Part shown: piece by piece, positions 8,850-17,037 of the stretch
Layout of the letters: every line of letters begins with the position of its first letter
How positions within the stretch are numbered: the first letter of the stretch is position 1
Assembly: GCF_024055715.1 (NCBI RefSeq)
Contig: NZ_JAMXMV010000020.1
Location: 62,001-126,000 of the forward strand
Direction of reading: 5' to 3'
Origin: Actinoallomurus soli
GTDB lineage: Bacteria > Actinomycetota > Actinomycetes > Streptosporangiales > Streptosporangiaceae
Length of the DNA stretch: 64,000 nt
Program-made: the position numbers and the translations under genes
The notes under the pieces: generated by a model
Told to the model about the DNA's origin: nothing
The model's input: the letters and a program-made list of their open reading frames with translations, nothing else
The model's database searches: none

Positions 8850-9655
8850 TTCAGTCCCGTCGTGGCGATGCCCTGGATGAACCTGCGTTGCACGAAGAGG
8901 AACGCGATCACGATCGGCACGGTCGTGAGCGTCGCCCCGGCCATCACCACGCCGTACTGCGTGACGTGCTGGCCCATGAACAGGGCCAGCCCGGCGGGCA
9001 GCGTCTCCATCTTCGTGCTGGTGGTGAAGATCAGCGGCCACAACAGGTCGTTCCAGTTGAACATGAAGTCGAACAGGGCGATGGTCAGCAGGGCCGGTGT
9101 GGACAGGGGGAGGATGATCCGTGCGTAGATCCGCCAGTCGCCGGCCCCGTCGATGCGCGCCGCCTCGTCCAGGGAGCGCGGAATGCCGAGGAAGAACTGC
9201 CGCAGGAAGAAGATCCCGAAGGCGTTCGTCGCACGCGGGATGATCAGCCCGGGGAAGGTGTTCATCAGCCCGAGCTTGGCCACGATCTGATAGGTCGGGA
9301 TGAGCGTGACCTGGTACGGGATCATCAGGAACAGGATGATCGCGACGAACAGCACGCGCCTGCCGGGAAAGTCGAGCCGGGCCAGGGCGAAGGCGGTCAT
9401 CGAGTTGAACAGCAGCGAGAAGACCGTGACGCCGCCCGCGAAGATCACCGAGTTGATGAACTGCCGCACGAACGGGATCTGCCGGGTCACCTCCCGGTAG
9501 TTGCTCCCCGTGAGGTGCTGGGGCAGCAACTGGGCGGGATGCCCGGTGATGTCCGCCTCCGGCTTCAGCGACGCGAAGACCATCCAGACGACCGGGAGCA
9601 GGATCACGGCCACGGCCAGGACCAGCCCGGCGTAGAGCAGTACACGGCGGCTCAT
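8846..9655 (-). CDS. sugar ABC transporter permease (MalG/UgpE type)
   Basis: The 269-aa integral membrane protein has six predicted helices. The cytoplasmic EAA loop reads SLDEAARIDGAGDWRIYARIILPL, the site that docks the ATPase. Family: carbohydrate uptake transporter CUT1, MalG-like second permease. Its ATG at 9655 overlaps the stop of the first permease (ATGA) and its stop overlaps the GH51 start. No ATPase gene is in the operon; actinomycetes usually share one MsiK-type ATPase among such importers. Confidence 0.93.
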   Translation of the reverse strand: MSRRVLLYAGLVLAVAVILLPVVWMVFASLKPEADITGHPAQLLPQHLTGSNYREVTRQIPFVRQFINSVIFAGGVTVFSLLFNSMTAFALARLDFPGRRVLFVAIILFLMIPYQVTLIPTYQIVAKLGLMNTFPGLIIPRATNAFGIFFLRQFFLGIPRSLDEAARIDGAGDWRIYARIILPLSTPALLTIALFDFMFNWNDLLWPLIFTTSTKMETLPAGLALFMGQHVTQYGVVMAGATLTTVPIVIAFLFVQRRFIQGIATTGLK

Positions 9656-10563
9656 CAGTACTTCACCTGCCGTCGGCTGAAGTAGAAGTTCTGCACGAGG
9701 CTGATCGCGAAGACCAGGACGACGAGGACCCATGCGGCCGCCGAGGCGTACCCGAAGTCGAAGTCCGTGAAGCCCTTGCGATATATGAGGTAGACGAGGG
9801 TCTCGGTCTTGAAGAACGGCCCGCCGCGCGTCATCACGAAGATCTGGTCGAAGGCCTGCAGTGAGGCGATCGCCGCGATGACGAACACGAAGAGCGTGGT
9901 GTTCGACAGCAGCGGCCAGGTGATGTTGCGGAACCTCGCCCACGGACCCGCGCCGTCGATCGCCGCCGCCTCGTAGAAGTCCGTCGGGATGGTGCCCAGC
10001 CCGGCGAGGTACATCACCATGTAGAACCCGGTGTTCTTCCAGATCCCGACGAACATGACGTACGCCATCGCCCAGTTCGGGTCGTGTACACCGTTGCCGA
10101 GCGACAGTCCGGCGTGCTGCAGCCAGCGGGGGAGCAGCCCGATGTTGGGATCGAGGACGAAGTCCCACGCGATGCCCATCACGCCGAGGGACAGCACGGC
10201 CGGCAGGAAGATCGAGGCGCGGAAGAACGACCGGCCGCGCAGCCGCCGGTTCAGCATCAGCGCGAACGCCAGCGCCAGCCCGACCGAGATCGGGGTGACC
10301 ACGGCCGCGTACTCCAGCGTGTTGACCAGGTCCCCGCGGAACGTCGCGTCCGTGAGGAGCTTCCGGTAGTTGCCGAGCCCGACGAACGTGGGCGGAGCGA
10401 ATTGCGAGGCGTCGTAGAAGGAGGTGCGCAGGGACCAGATCATCGGCCAGGCGAGGAAGACGCCCAGGATGATCACCGACGGTGCGATGAAGCCGTACGC
10501 GCTGAGACGCCGCCGGGCGCGCAGCGACAGGCCGCCGCGCGCCTGGAGACCGGATCGTCGCAT
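9655..10563 (-). CDS. sugar ABC transporter permease (MalF/UgpA type)
   Basis: The protein is 302 aa, with a basic N-terminus and about six membrane helices beginning at YGFIAPSVIILGVFLAWP. The EAA loop (PTDFYEAAAIDGAGPWARF) is typical of CUT1 first permeases. It forms the membrane channel together with the downstream MalG-type protein. It starts seven bases after the binding-protein stop and belongs to the same operon. Confidence 0.93.
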   Translation of the reverse strand: MRRSGLQARGGLSLRARRRLSAYGFIAPSVIILGVFLAWPMIWSLRTSFYDASQFAPPTFVGLGNYRKLLTDATFRGDLVNTLEYAAVVTPISVGLALAFALMLNRRLRGRSFFRASIFLPAVLSLGVMGIAWDFVLDPNIGLLPRWLQHAGLSLGNGVHDPNWAMAYVMFVGIWKNTGFYMVMYLAGLGTIPTDFYEAAAIDGAGPWARFRNITWPLLSNTTLFVFVIAAIASLQAFDQIFVMTRGGPFFKTETLVYLIYRKGFTDFDFGYASAAAWVLVVLVFAISLVQNFYFSRRQVKY

Positions 10564-10570
10564 GGACCGG

Positions 10571-11845
10571 TCAGCTCCCCGAGACCATCGACCGGAGCTG
10601 GGTCGCGCCCTGCTTCAGGAGCGTCGCCGGGTCGCCCTTGCCGTTGAGGATCTTCTCGAACGTCGGGTCGATGACCTCGCTTTGCATCTGCGGGAACTGG
10701 GTCTGGCCCGGCATGAGCGGAACGGCCTTGGGCGCGTACTTGGCGAACACCGCGACGTTGGGGTTCTTCAGGTCGGCGGCGCCGATGTCGGTGCGGGTGG
10801 GCGGGAAGCCGGTCGTGTTGGCGAAGTAGATCTGGGAGTCACGGGAGTTCCAGAAGGCGATGAACTCCTCGGCCGCCTTCTTCGCCGCGCCCTTCACGCG
10901 GCTGCCCACCGAGAACTGCACGCTGTCGTCGATCGTGGTCTGTGCGGCCGGCCCGGCGGGCACCATCGCGACGCCGTAGTCGATCTTGGCCTGGTCGAGG
11001 GAGGACGTCAGCCAGGGTCCGTTGACCTCCATGGCGGCGGTGCCGGCCTGCATGAGCTTGTCGGCGTCGGCGCCCGACGTGCCGACCGGCATGACGTGGT
11101 CGTTACGGACGAGGTCGGTCCAGTACGTCATCGCCTGGACCGACTGCGGGCTGTCGAGCGTCACCGTCTTGCCGTCGGAGCCGATCACACCCCCGCCCTG
11201 GCCTGCGAGCAGGATCGGGATGCCCTCGACCGAGTCGTGCGTGCCCATGGTCAGCCCGTACTGCGCCGGCGCGCCGCCGGGGCCTTTTCCCTTGGTCAGC
11301 TTCTTCAGGTCGGCGGTCCACTCGGTCCAGTTCGCCGGCGGCCCGGCGATGCCGGCCTGCTTGAACAGCTTCTTGTTGTAGTAGAGGAGGAGCGGGGTGA
11401 AGTTGGCCGGCAGGCCGTACTGCTTGGCGGCGTACTGCCCGGCCTGCAGGGCACCGGGAACGATCTTCGACTTGTCGATCAGGCCGCTCGAGAAGGCGTC
11501 GTCGAGGGGCTGGAAGACCCGCTTGGAAGCGTACTCCGCGAGCTGGTTCGCGCTCATCGCCGTGATGTCGGGGCCCTTGCCGGCGCCGTACGCGGGCAGC
11601 AGTTTCTGGTAGAAGACGTCCCACGGCATGATCTGCATGTTCACGTGGATCTTCGGGTGCGACTTGTTGAACTCGTCGACGAGATGCTCGACACCGGGCC
11701 GGTCGCCACCGGTGAAGCCGTTCCAGAATGACACGGTCACGGTGCCGCCGCTGCCGCCGCCCGACGAACCGGACCCGCCGCACGCGGCGGCGGTACCCAG
11801 CGCTGCGAGCGCGGCGAACACGGTGAGCTTCCTGCGTAGGTCCAC
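10571..11845 (-). CDS. extracellular solute-binding lipoprotein (CUT1 sugar-binding)
   Basis: About 424 aa. The start is taken as GTG at 11845 because AGGGGAG stands five bases upstream; an ATG at 11860 would place that ribosome site inside the gene. A signal peptide with lipobox ends at Cys22 (LGTAAAC), followed by a Gly/Ser-rich linker. The rest is a family 1 binding protein with the usual VTVSFWNGFTGGD start and ALYAGKGPD-like hinge segments. It captures an oligosaccharide outside the membrane; given GH51 and GH2 downstream the ligand is probably an arabinose- or galactose-containing oligosaccharide. First gene of the operon, divergent from the LacI gene. Confidence 0.9.
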   Translation of the reverse strand: MDLRRKLTVFAALAALGTAAACGGSGSSGGGSGGTVTVSFWNGFTGGDRPGVEHLVDEFNKSHPKIHVNMQIMPWDVFYQKLLPAYGAGKGPDITAMSANQLAEYASKRVFQPLDDAFSSGLIDKSKIVPGALQAGQYAAKQYGLPANFTPLLLYYNKKLFKQAGIAGPPANWTEWTADLKKLTKGKGPGGAPAQYGLTMGTHDSVEGIPILLAGQGGGVIGSDGKTVTLDSPQSVQAMTYWTDLVRNDHVMPVGTSGADADKLMQAGTAAMEVNGPWLTSSLDQAKIDYGVAMVPAGPAAQTTIDDSVQFSVGSRVKGAAKKAAEEFIAFWNSRDSQIYFANTTGFPPTRTDIGAADLKNPNVAVFAKYAPKAVPLMPGQTQFPQMQSEVIDPTFEKILNGKGDPATLLKQGATQLRSMVSGS

Positions 11846-12050
11846 GGCGTCTCCCCTCATCCACGTGCGATGAGCCGTCGGCACGGCTCCCATCGCCGGG
11901 CCGGAATTACCGGGACGATACTCGCGAAGGTAATCGATGTACACCCCTCACCTCGTAGTAGTAAGGGATGGCGCGCACCGTACTTCCAACGATGTAGTAG
12001 TCGATATACTCTCGTCCCCGAAACGGAGACACATACCCGGGGGGCCGGCC
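11846..12050. promoter_or_regulatory. divergent promoter region between LacI gene and arabinoside operon
   Basis: 205 bases between two divergent starts. On the plus strand TATACT at 12005-12010 is a good -10 for the LacI gene; no convincing -35 is seen. An inverted pair ATTACC (11906-11911) and GGTAAT (11929-11934) and two copies of GTAGTAGT (11955-11962, 11994-12001) are candidate regulator contacts, but no clean LacI-type palindrome is visible. Confidence 0.4.
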
Positions 12051-13106
12051 ATGACCAGCACGTCACCGCAGCGGGGACGGCGCTCGGCCAGCATGAAGGA
12101 CGTGGCGGCCCGTGCCGGAGTGTCGGTCAAGACCGTCTCGAACGTCATCAACGGCGCCGCCGTCGGCGCCGGCACCCGCGAGCGGGTCCAGCGCGCCATC
12201 GCCGACCTCGGCTACCGGCCCAATATCAGCGCCCGCAACCTGCGTCGCGGCCGCACCGGCATCCTGGCGCTCGCCGTGCCCGAGCTCGATCAGCCCTACT
12301 TCGCCGAGCTCGCCCGTCTCATCGTCGACGCGGCCGAAGAGCACGGTTACACGATCATCATCGACCAGACCGGCGGCGGCGATCGGCGCGAGCAGTACGT
12401 CATCGACGGCATGGGGGCCAAGCTCGCCGACGGCGTCATCTTCAGCCCGGTCGCGATGGACCGCCTCGACATCGCCCGACGCGTCGACACGACACCGCTG
12501 GTCCTCCTCGGCGAGCGGGTCTCGGCCGGACCGGCCGACCACGTCGCGATCGACAATGTCGCCGCCGCCCGTACGGCCACCGCGCACCTCGCCGGTCTCG
12601 GCCGACGCCGGATCGCCGCGATCGGCGCGCAGCCGGACCACGCTCAAGGTACGTCGCGTCTGCGGGAGACGGGCTTCCGGGCTGCGCTGGAGGAGGCCGG
12701 GCTGCCGGTGGAGGAGTCGCTGATCGTGCCGGCCCGGGACTACCACCGCCGTGACGGTGCGGAGGCGGCGGCGTACCTGACGGAGCTGGAGGACCCGCCG
12801 GACGCGGTGTTCTGCTTCAACGACACCCTGGCCCTGGGCGCGATGCGGACGCTGCACGACCGGGGCTACCGGATTCCGCACGACGTGGCGGTGGTGGGCT
12901 TCGACGACATCGACGACGGCCGGTACAACGTGCCGAGCCTGACGACGGTCAGCCCGGACAAGGCAGGCATCGCCCGCTCGGCTCTGCGCCTTCTCCTGGA
13001 CCGCATCGAGGCGATCGACTCGCCCCCGCGCGAGGTGACCGTGAGGCACGAGCTACGCGTCCGCGAGAGCTCGGGCATGACCACCCGCAGGCCCTACTCC
13101 GGGTGA
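12051..13106 (+). CDS. LacI-family transcriptional regulator of the GH51/GH2 operon
   Basis: The 351-aa protein has an N-terminal LacI HTH (SMKDVAARAGVSVKTVSNVI, residues ~14-33) with hinge helix, then a periplasmic-binding-protein-like sugar sensor domain ending VAVVGFDDIDDGRYNVPSLTTV. The ATG at 12051 matches the family N-terminus; the longer upstream frame has no domain. It is divergent from the ABC/GH51 operon, so it most likely represses that operon until a pentose or oligosaccharide inducer binds. This role is inferred from position. Confidence 0.9.
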   Translation: MTSTSPQRGRRSASMKDVAARAGVSVKTVSNVINGAAVGAGTRERVQRAIADLGYRPNISARNLRRGRTGILALAVPELDQPYFAELARLIVDAAEEHGYTIIIDQTGGGDRREQYVIDGMGAKLADGVIFSPVAMDRLDIARRVDTTPLVLLGERVSAGPADHVAIDNVAAARTATAHLAGLGRRRIAAIGAQPDHAQGTSRLRETGFRAALEEAGLPVEESLIVPARDYHRRDGAEAAAYLTELEDPPDAVFCFNDTLALGAMRTLHDRGYRIPHDVAVVGFDDIDDGRYNVPSLTTVSPDKAGIARSALRLLLDRIEAIDSPPREVTVRHELRVRESSGMTTRRPYSG

Positions 13107-13375
13107 CCCATGCTCCGCGGAGGGGCCTTCCGGCCGTGCGGCCGACGCGGTCGACCGTCCGAGACGCCTACGTCGATGAGCACGGTGGCGGCTCCGAGGC
13201 TCAGCCGTGCCGCGGCTGCGGCGCGCGGGCCGGGGAGCGGCGAGATGGCGTCGGCGAGGCTCTCACAGCCGATCGCCTCCCGGTGCTCTTCGAGCGTGAG
13301 AACCGTGAGGTGTACGCGCAGCCCGATGGATCGTTCGAGGTCGTCGAGCACCTACGCCCCGTACGGCCGCGCTGA
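13103..13375 (+). pseudogene. possible remnant of a secreted repeat protein N-terminus
   Basis: The stretch from LacI stop to 13389 has no intact gene. One frame contains FERENREVYAQPDGSFEVVE, which resembles the R-T-x-x-S-x-x-Y-A-N-P-D-G-T-F segment near the N-terminus of large secreted actinobacterial (LamG/RHS-like) proteins. There is no start with a ribosome site and no continuation, so it is at best a fragment. Recognition is from a single short motif. Confidence 0.25.
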
Positions 13376-13389
13376 CCAAGGCGAATGAC

Positions 13390-13423
13390 AAGGGCCGTCA
13401 TGCCGTGCGGCATGACGGCCCTT
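13390..13423. terminator. strong perfect hairpin, bidirectional terminator
   Basis: A 16-base perfect inverted repeat (AAGGGCCGTCATGCCG and its complement) leaves a two-base centre, in practice a 14-15 bp stem with a tetraloop. It lies 17 bases after the end of the GH3 C-terminal remnant on the minus strand and downstream of the LacI gene on the plus strand. It was probably the terminator of the former GH3 gene. Confidence 0.75.
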
Positions 13424-13439
13424 GGGCCGGGACGGGGAT

Positions 13440-13978
13440 TCAGCGGAGGGTGACGGTGGCCGACAGCGGGAGGTCCGTGGCGGAGTCGCCCGCGTAGACC
13501 GTGCGGGTTCCGGTGCCCAGGACCCAGGTCTGGCCGGAGGCGGACCAGGAGGACAGATCGCGGGCCGCGACGGTCAGGTGGACCGTACGGGATTCGCCGG
13601 GCTGCAGCTGGACCCGGTCGAACTGGACGAGCTTGCGCGACACCTGCTGGATGCTCGCGGGCAGGTTCGGGGAGGGACCGACGGTAGATCTGCGGTACGG
13701 CGGCAGAAGTGCTTGACCTGCGACATCAGGCCGGTGTTCTGCAGCGCGTTGATCTCACGGCCGGTGAGCTGCGCGGCCAGGTAAGGGTCCTCGCCGTAGG
13801 TCGTCATGTTCCGCGCCCAGGTGGGCATCCGGGCCAGGTCGGCATCATCCTGGGCGCGCCCCGGCTCGGGATTCCCGACATACGGCAGGCCGACGCACAG
13901 GGCGTCAACGTCTACAAGGACGCCACCGCCTATCCGCCCCGGCTCGGACTGGCCGCCTCGTTCGACCGCGAGGCGGCG
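13440..13978 (-). pseudogene. scrambled remnants of a GH3 beta-glucosidase
   Basis: Three GH3 pieces are visible. (1) Minus, 13440 to ~13680: the C-terminal fibronectin III-like domain (KLVQFDRVQLQPGESRTVHL). (2) Minus, ~13706-13828: part of the catalytic barrel (RNMTTYGEDPYLAAQLTG through the conserved VKHF). (3) Plus, ~13853-13978: the N-terminal barrel start (PRLGIPDIRQADAQGVNVYK then ATAYPPRLGLAASFD), on the opposite strand. Pieces 1 and 2 are fused out of frame, with several hundred residues, including the nucleophile region, deleted between them; piece 3 is inverted. No functional enzyme can be made. The intact ancestor would have been a cell-wall sugar hydrolase in keeping with the neighbours. 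Confidence 0.75.
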
Positions 13979-14515
13979 GGGGAGGAGAGGGACAACAGGA
14001 GGGCGGGCCTCGCCGTGCGGATCGGGGTCCGTGCCGCCGTGGACGAGTCGGAGTGGCCGCACACGCGGCGGCCGCCGCTGTTCTCTTGCCGAGCATCGTG
14101 CTCCATTCGTGAGCCCCGGATCGGGGCGGGGTGAAACCACGGCGATCGCCTGGCCAGGCCGTTTCCGCTGCTCGGAGTAAGCCAGACCGGGCTCTTCCGG
14201 ACAAGACTCCCCAGGCGATTTCGGTCCCGGCGGAAACGAAATCGCTGGTCCAGCCGCTATTCGAATGGTGTATGCGGACCATCCACAAGACGGATGGTTC
14301 ACTGACCGAAACCCGAGGTCGTCGCGTCAGGAGCGACAGACCGCCGCCGTGGACAAGACCGGATCCGTCTCGGGGACCTTGATGGCGGGGTGGACCGTCA
14401 AGTGGGTGATTGCTCGGGCCGAGATGGAGTAGGAGGGTCTCTCGGAAGCGCCAGAATGGAAGGAGGTGCGCTCTGTTGCGTTCAGGGCGCTGTCCGGCTT
14501 GGGAGGCGTCGAGGT
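13979..14515. other. non-coding stretch between GH3 debris and lipoprotein gene
   Basis: No frame has both a plausible start and a recognisable protein. Base composition drops in 14170-14290 relative to the neighbours, in line with decayed or imported DNA. Nothing definite is seen here. Confidence 0.4.
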
Positions 14516-15076
14516 ATGCCACGACTGTTAGTGATCATGTCTCTGGTTCTCGCGTCGGCTGGGGCGGGGTGCTCGCTCGTCGGTGCGCGTGAGGGAGATC
14601 CGGTCGTGGCCGTGCCGCCGGCTTCGGCGCCGTCAGCGATGGTGCGGGCGGTGGGCGATGCTAAGCCGTGCATCGTGCGTCGTGCTTCAGACAGTGCCCG
14701 CCCGAGGGGCCTGGTCGCGGTCCACCCCAACCCCGCCGGCGTTATCGTCGTTTGGCTGCCTGGTATGAATCAGCACCCCTGCCGTGCCGAGTTGACGCGG
14801 GGGGATGCCGATTCGGCGCGACGCCTTGCCAAGGACGTCGAAGCGGCGCCGAAATGGCCGTCCGGAAATTTCAGCTGCCCAATGGACGATGCCTTGGGCG
14901 CCGAGTTGTACTTCGAACAGTCCAAGCATGCGACGGCGGAACTGGTCGATGCCCAGCTTTCCGGATGCAGAGGAATCACCGCTCCGGGTAGGTCGTCTCG
15001 CTGGCTCACCGACCGATTCGCCCGCGACCTCGCGTCGATCGCACCCGCCCCTTGGCGCGTGCGCCTGACGGGCTGA
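14516..15076 (+). CDS. hypothetical secreted lipoprotein
   Basis: The predicted protein is 186 aa, from an ATG with GAGG directly upstream and GGGAGG 15 bases upstream. The N-terminus is a lipoprotein signal (LLVIMSLVLASAGAGC) with lipobox Cys near residue 21. The mature part has several Cys (CIVRR, PCRAEL, SCPMDD, SGCRG), which could form disulfides outside the cell. I do not recognise the family. Codon use is less GC-extreme than the flanking genes. Placed between pseudogene debris and the WhiJ-type cluster, its partners are unclear. Confidence 0.6.
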   Translation: MPRLLVIMSLVLASAGAGCSLVGAREGDPVVAVPPASAPSAMVRAVGDAKPCIVRRASDSARPRGLVAVHPNPAGVIVVWLPGMNQHPCRAELTRGDADSARRLAKDVEAAPKWPSGNFSCPMDDALGAELYFEQSKHATAELVDAQLSGCRGITAPGRSSRWLTDRFARDLASIAPAPWRVRLTG

Positions 15077-15463
15077 CCGATCAATCTGGAGCGGATACGA
15101 AGATCAGCCTGCTCTGGCAACCGCGGCTTGACCACGAGTGCGCGTCCGCAGTTCCAGGCGTCATTCTGGACCAGCGGCCACCTTGGGCGCGGAGCTTGAC
15201 GATCTTGGGGCTTCCTGGCGCGTAGTGGAAACTTTCGCCACCCGGTGCGTCCTCGCCGTACCGATCCGGAGTTGGGACAAACCGCCGCGAGTGCATGCAG
15301 CGCCGCAGGTCGCCGGGCGGCCGGTCCCGCGACGACATGCCCTTGTCGATCTCGTCCGACGCTGCCACGGACTGCTCGGCCTTTGCAGAGCCTCCGGAAT
15401 TGTGGCGTGCGTCTACGTGCCGGATCAGTCTTTCGGCGGGTCAGACCGAAGGACGTGACGCAC
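15077..15463. other. 387-base gap without a supported gene
   Basis: A 95-codon open frame on the minus strand (15081-15368) and a 106-codon frame on the plus strand (15138-15458) exist. Neither has a good ribosome site or a recognisable domain. I call no gene. Confidence 0.4.
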
Positions 15464-15883
15464 ATGGACATCACCCGGCTGTACGAGATCCCCCGCAGGT
15501 TCGATCTGAAGATGTTCGCCTACGCCGAGAACGTCTATCTCGTCCGTGATCTGGTGGATCAGGCCGTTGACACCTGGGGTCTATCGGAGAATGCCAGATT
15601 CGCCGGGCGGCTCATCCTCACGGAGCTGACGACCAACGCGGTACGGCTGTACGAGGGCAAGGAGATCCACGTGTGGGTCTCGAACGCGGCCAGACCGGAC
15701 CTCCTGGAGCTGGCCGTCTGGGATCCCGACCCCGGCAACCTTCCCAGGATTCTTCCGCCGACCGAGTACGGCGAGTCCGGCCGTGGCCTCGCGCTGGCCT
15801 GGGAACTGTCCGACCGGCGGCTCGGCTGGTACCGGTCGACGACGGCCTGCGGGAAGGTGGTCTGGGCGCGCGTCGGGCCGTAG
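15464..15883 (+). CDS. ATP-binding anti-sigma-regulator-like protein (HATPase_c_2)
   Basis: The 139-aa protein has the GHKL ATPase fold of SpoIIAB/RsbW-like regulators: N-box ELTTNAV, G1-like VWDPDPGN, and G2 ESGRGLAL. Such small actinobacterial proteins may phosphorylate anti-anti-sigma factors or bind partners. It lies immediately before an XRE/DUF5753 regulator and a DUF397 gene, the usual WhiJ-type grouping, so a role in development or antibiotic control is inferred. ATG at 15464 is used; GAAGGA lies about ten bases upstream, and an in-frame GTG at 15455 is less well spaced. Confidence 0.8.
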   Translation: MDITRLYEIPRRFDLKMFAYAENVYLVRDLVDQAVDTWGLSENARFAGRLILTELTTNAVRLYEGKEIHVWVSNAARPDLLELAVWDPDPGNLPRILPPTEYGESGRGLALAWELSDRRLGWYRSTTACGKVVWARVGP

Positions 15884-15989
15884 GCGGTGATGGGCGACGG
15901 AGGTTCCCTGGTGTGTGGAGCCGTCTGGAGCGCTGCGGGTATGGGGTCACAGTGCCCGTCTGGGCGAGTTTCCGGGAATCGGCTGCGTT

Positions 15990-16021
15990 AAGTAGCCGAA
16001 GTATCTACTCTCCGTAAGTAG
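15990..16021 (+). promoter_or_regulatory. repeat-rich promoter region of the XRE gene
   Basis: Two AAGTAG copies (15990-15995, 16016-16021) flank an inverted CTACT (16005-16009) just upstream of the XRE/DUF5753 gene. The arms AGTAG-N9-CTACT could be an autoregulatory operator. TCTACT at 16004-16009 is also a possible -10. Confidence 0.3.
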
Positions 16022-16047
16022 CTGCTCACGCCGCACAAGGAGAGTCG

Positions 16048-16938
16048 ATGTCAGTCGTACGGGCTCCGCTCAACCCGAAGGTCTCGCTCTGGCACATGCT
16101 GGCCTACCTGCTCCGGTGGGAACGCGAGAAGAACGGCCTCTCGCTGGTGCAGTGGGGAAAGATCGCCAGCGCCGCCCCTTCGACCGTCTCCAATGTCGAG
16201 GCGGGCCGGAGAAAGATCGACGAGAGACAGGCGAAGATCCTCGATCGCCACTTCCGCACCGGCGGCCTCTTCGAGTTGCTGCTCTGGTACGCCCAGAACG
16301 GCCACAACCCCGACTGGGCCCAGTCGATTACCGCGTACGAGGCCGTCGCCCAGATAATCAGGATCTACCAGGGCCAGTACATTCCACCTCCGTTCCAGAC
16401 CGAGGACTACGCGCGAGCCCTGCTGCAAACCAGCAGCGACGGCAAGGACCTCGACGAGACGCTCAAGGCCAGGATGGAGCGACAGGTCACCATCTTGGAC
16501 AGGCCGGATCCGCCCTACGTATGGGTCCTCCTGGACGAGGACGTCCTGGACGACTGCATCGGCGGACCCGAGGTCATGCAGGCGCAACTCCGGCACCTGC
16601 TCGAACTGATGCAGCGGCCTAACGTCTCCATTCGCATCATCCCGCGCTCGGCGGGAGCGCATATCGGTAAGGACGGCCCCTTCCGCATCATCACTGTCGA
16701 TTCCCGCGATATTGCCTACGCTGGAGCAGCGAGAGGCGGTCGGCTGATCGAGATGTGCGGCGAGGTCGAACAGTTCCGGCTGGACTTCGACCGGATCGGG
16801 CAGAAGGCAGCGTCCGAGGACGCCTCGCGCTTTCTGATCGAACGGCGATTGGAGGCCACCGAGTGGCGATGCAGTGGCGCAAGAGTTCCCGCAGCGGAGG
16901 GGTTAACGACGAGGCGTGCGTCGAGGTGGCGTCGCTGA
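16048..16938 (+). CDS. XRE-family regulator with DUF5753 (WhiJ/Scr1-like)
   Basis: The 296-aa protein has an N-terminal helix-turn-helix (LSLVQWGKIASAAPSTVSNV, ~32-52) and a C-terminal DUF5753 domain (~95-275) with the typical YVWVLLDEDVL and HLLELMQRPNVSIRIIP segments. Proteins of this kind work with a small DUF397 partner to control sporulation and secondary metabolism. GGAG precedes the ATG. The last ~25 residues (after RLEATEW) are arginine-rich and overlap the DUF397 start in another frame; family members usually end near that point, so a small 3' frameshift may have extended this protein. Confidence 0.85.
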   Translation: MSVVRAPLNPKVSLWHMLAYLLRWEREKNGLSLVQWGKIASAAPSTVSNVEAGRRKIDERQAKILDRHFRTGGLFELLLWYAQNGHNPDWAQSITAYEAVAQIIRIYQGQYIPPPFQTEDYARALLQTSSDGKDLDETLKARMERQVTILDRPDPPYVWVLLDEDVLDDCIGGPEVMQAQLRHLLELMQRPNVSIRIIPRSAGAHIGKDGPFRIITVDSRDIAYAGAARGGRLIEMCGEVEQFRLDFDRIGQKAASEDASRFLIERRLEATEWRCSGARVPAAEGLTTRRASRWRR

Positions 16939-16967
16939 CCTCGCAGGAGATCGAACTCGATCATTGA
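16863..16967 (+). CDS. truncated DUF397 protein
   Basis: Starts at GTG 16863 (or ATG 16869) inside the end of the XRE gene. It opens with the classic WRKSSRSGG and CVEVASL segments of DUF397, but stops after ~34 residues. The usual ~60-aa domain continues through RDSKDP and a final FTPAEW-like block, both missing here. It is either a 3'-truncated and inactive partner or a short variant. DUF397 proteins normally bind the XRE/DUF5753 regulator encoded just upstream. Confidence 0.6.
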   Translation: MAMQWRKSSRSGGVNDEACVEVASLTSQEIELDH

Positions 16968-17037
16968 GCGACACGGCGCGGCTCGTACGATCCCTGCGAA
17001 CACCGGGACCGTACGGCCGCGCCTCGCCTCATGACGC

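Noticed and set aside
15081-15368. 95-codon minus frame between lipoprotein and HATPase genes
   Set aside because: No recognisable family, no good ribosome site and alternative frames equally open.
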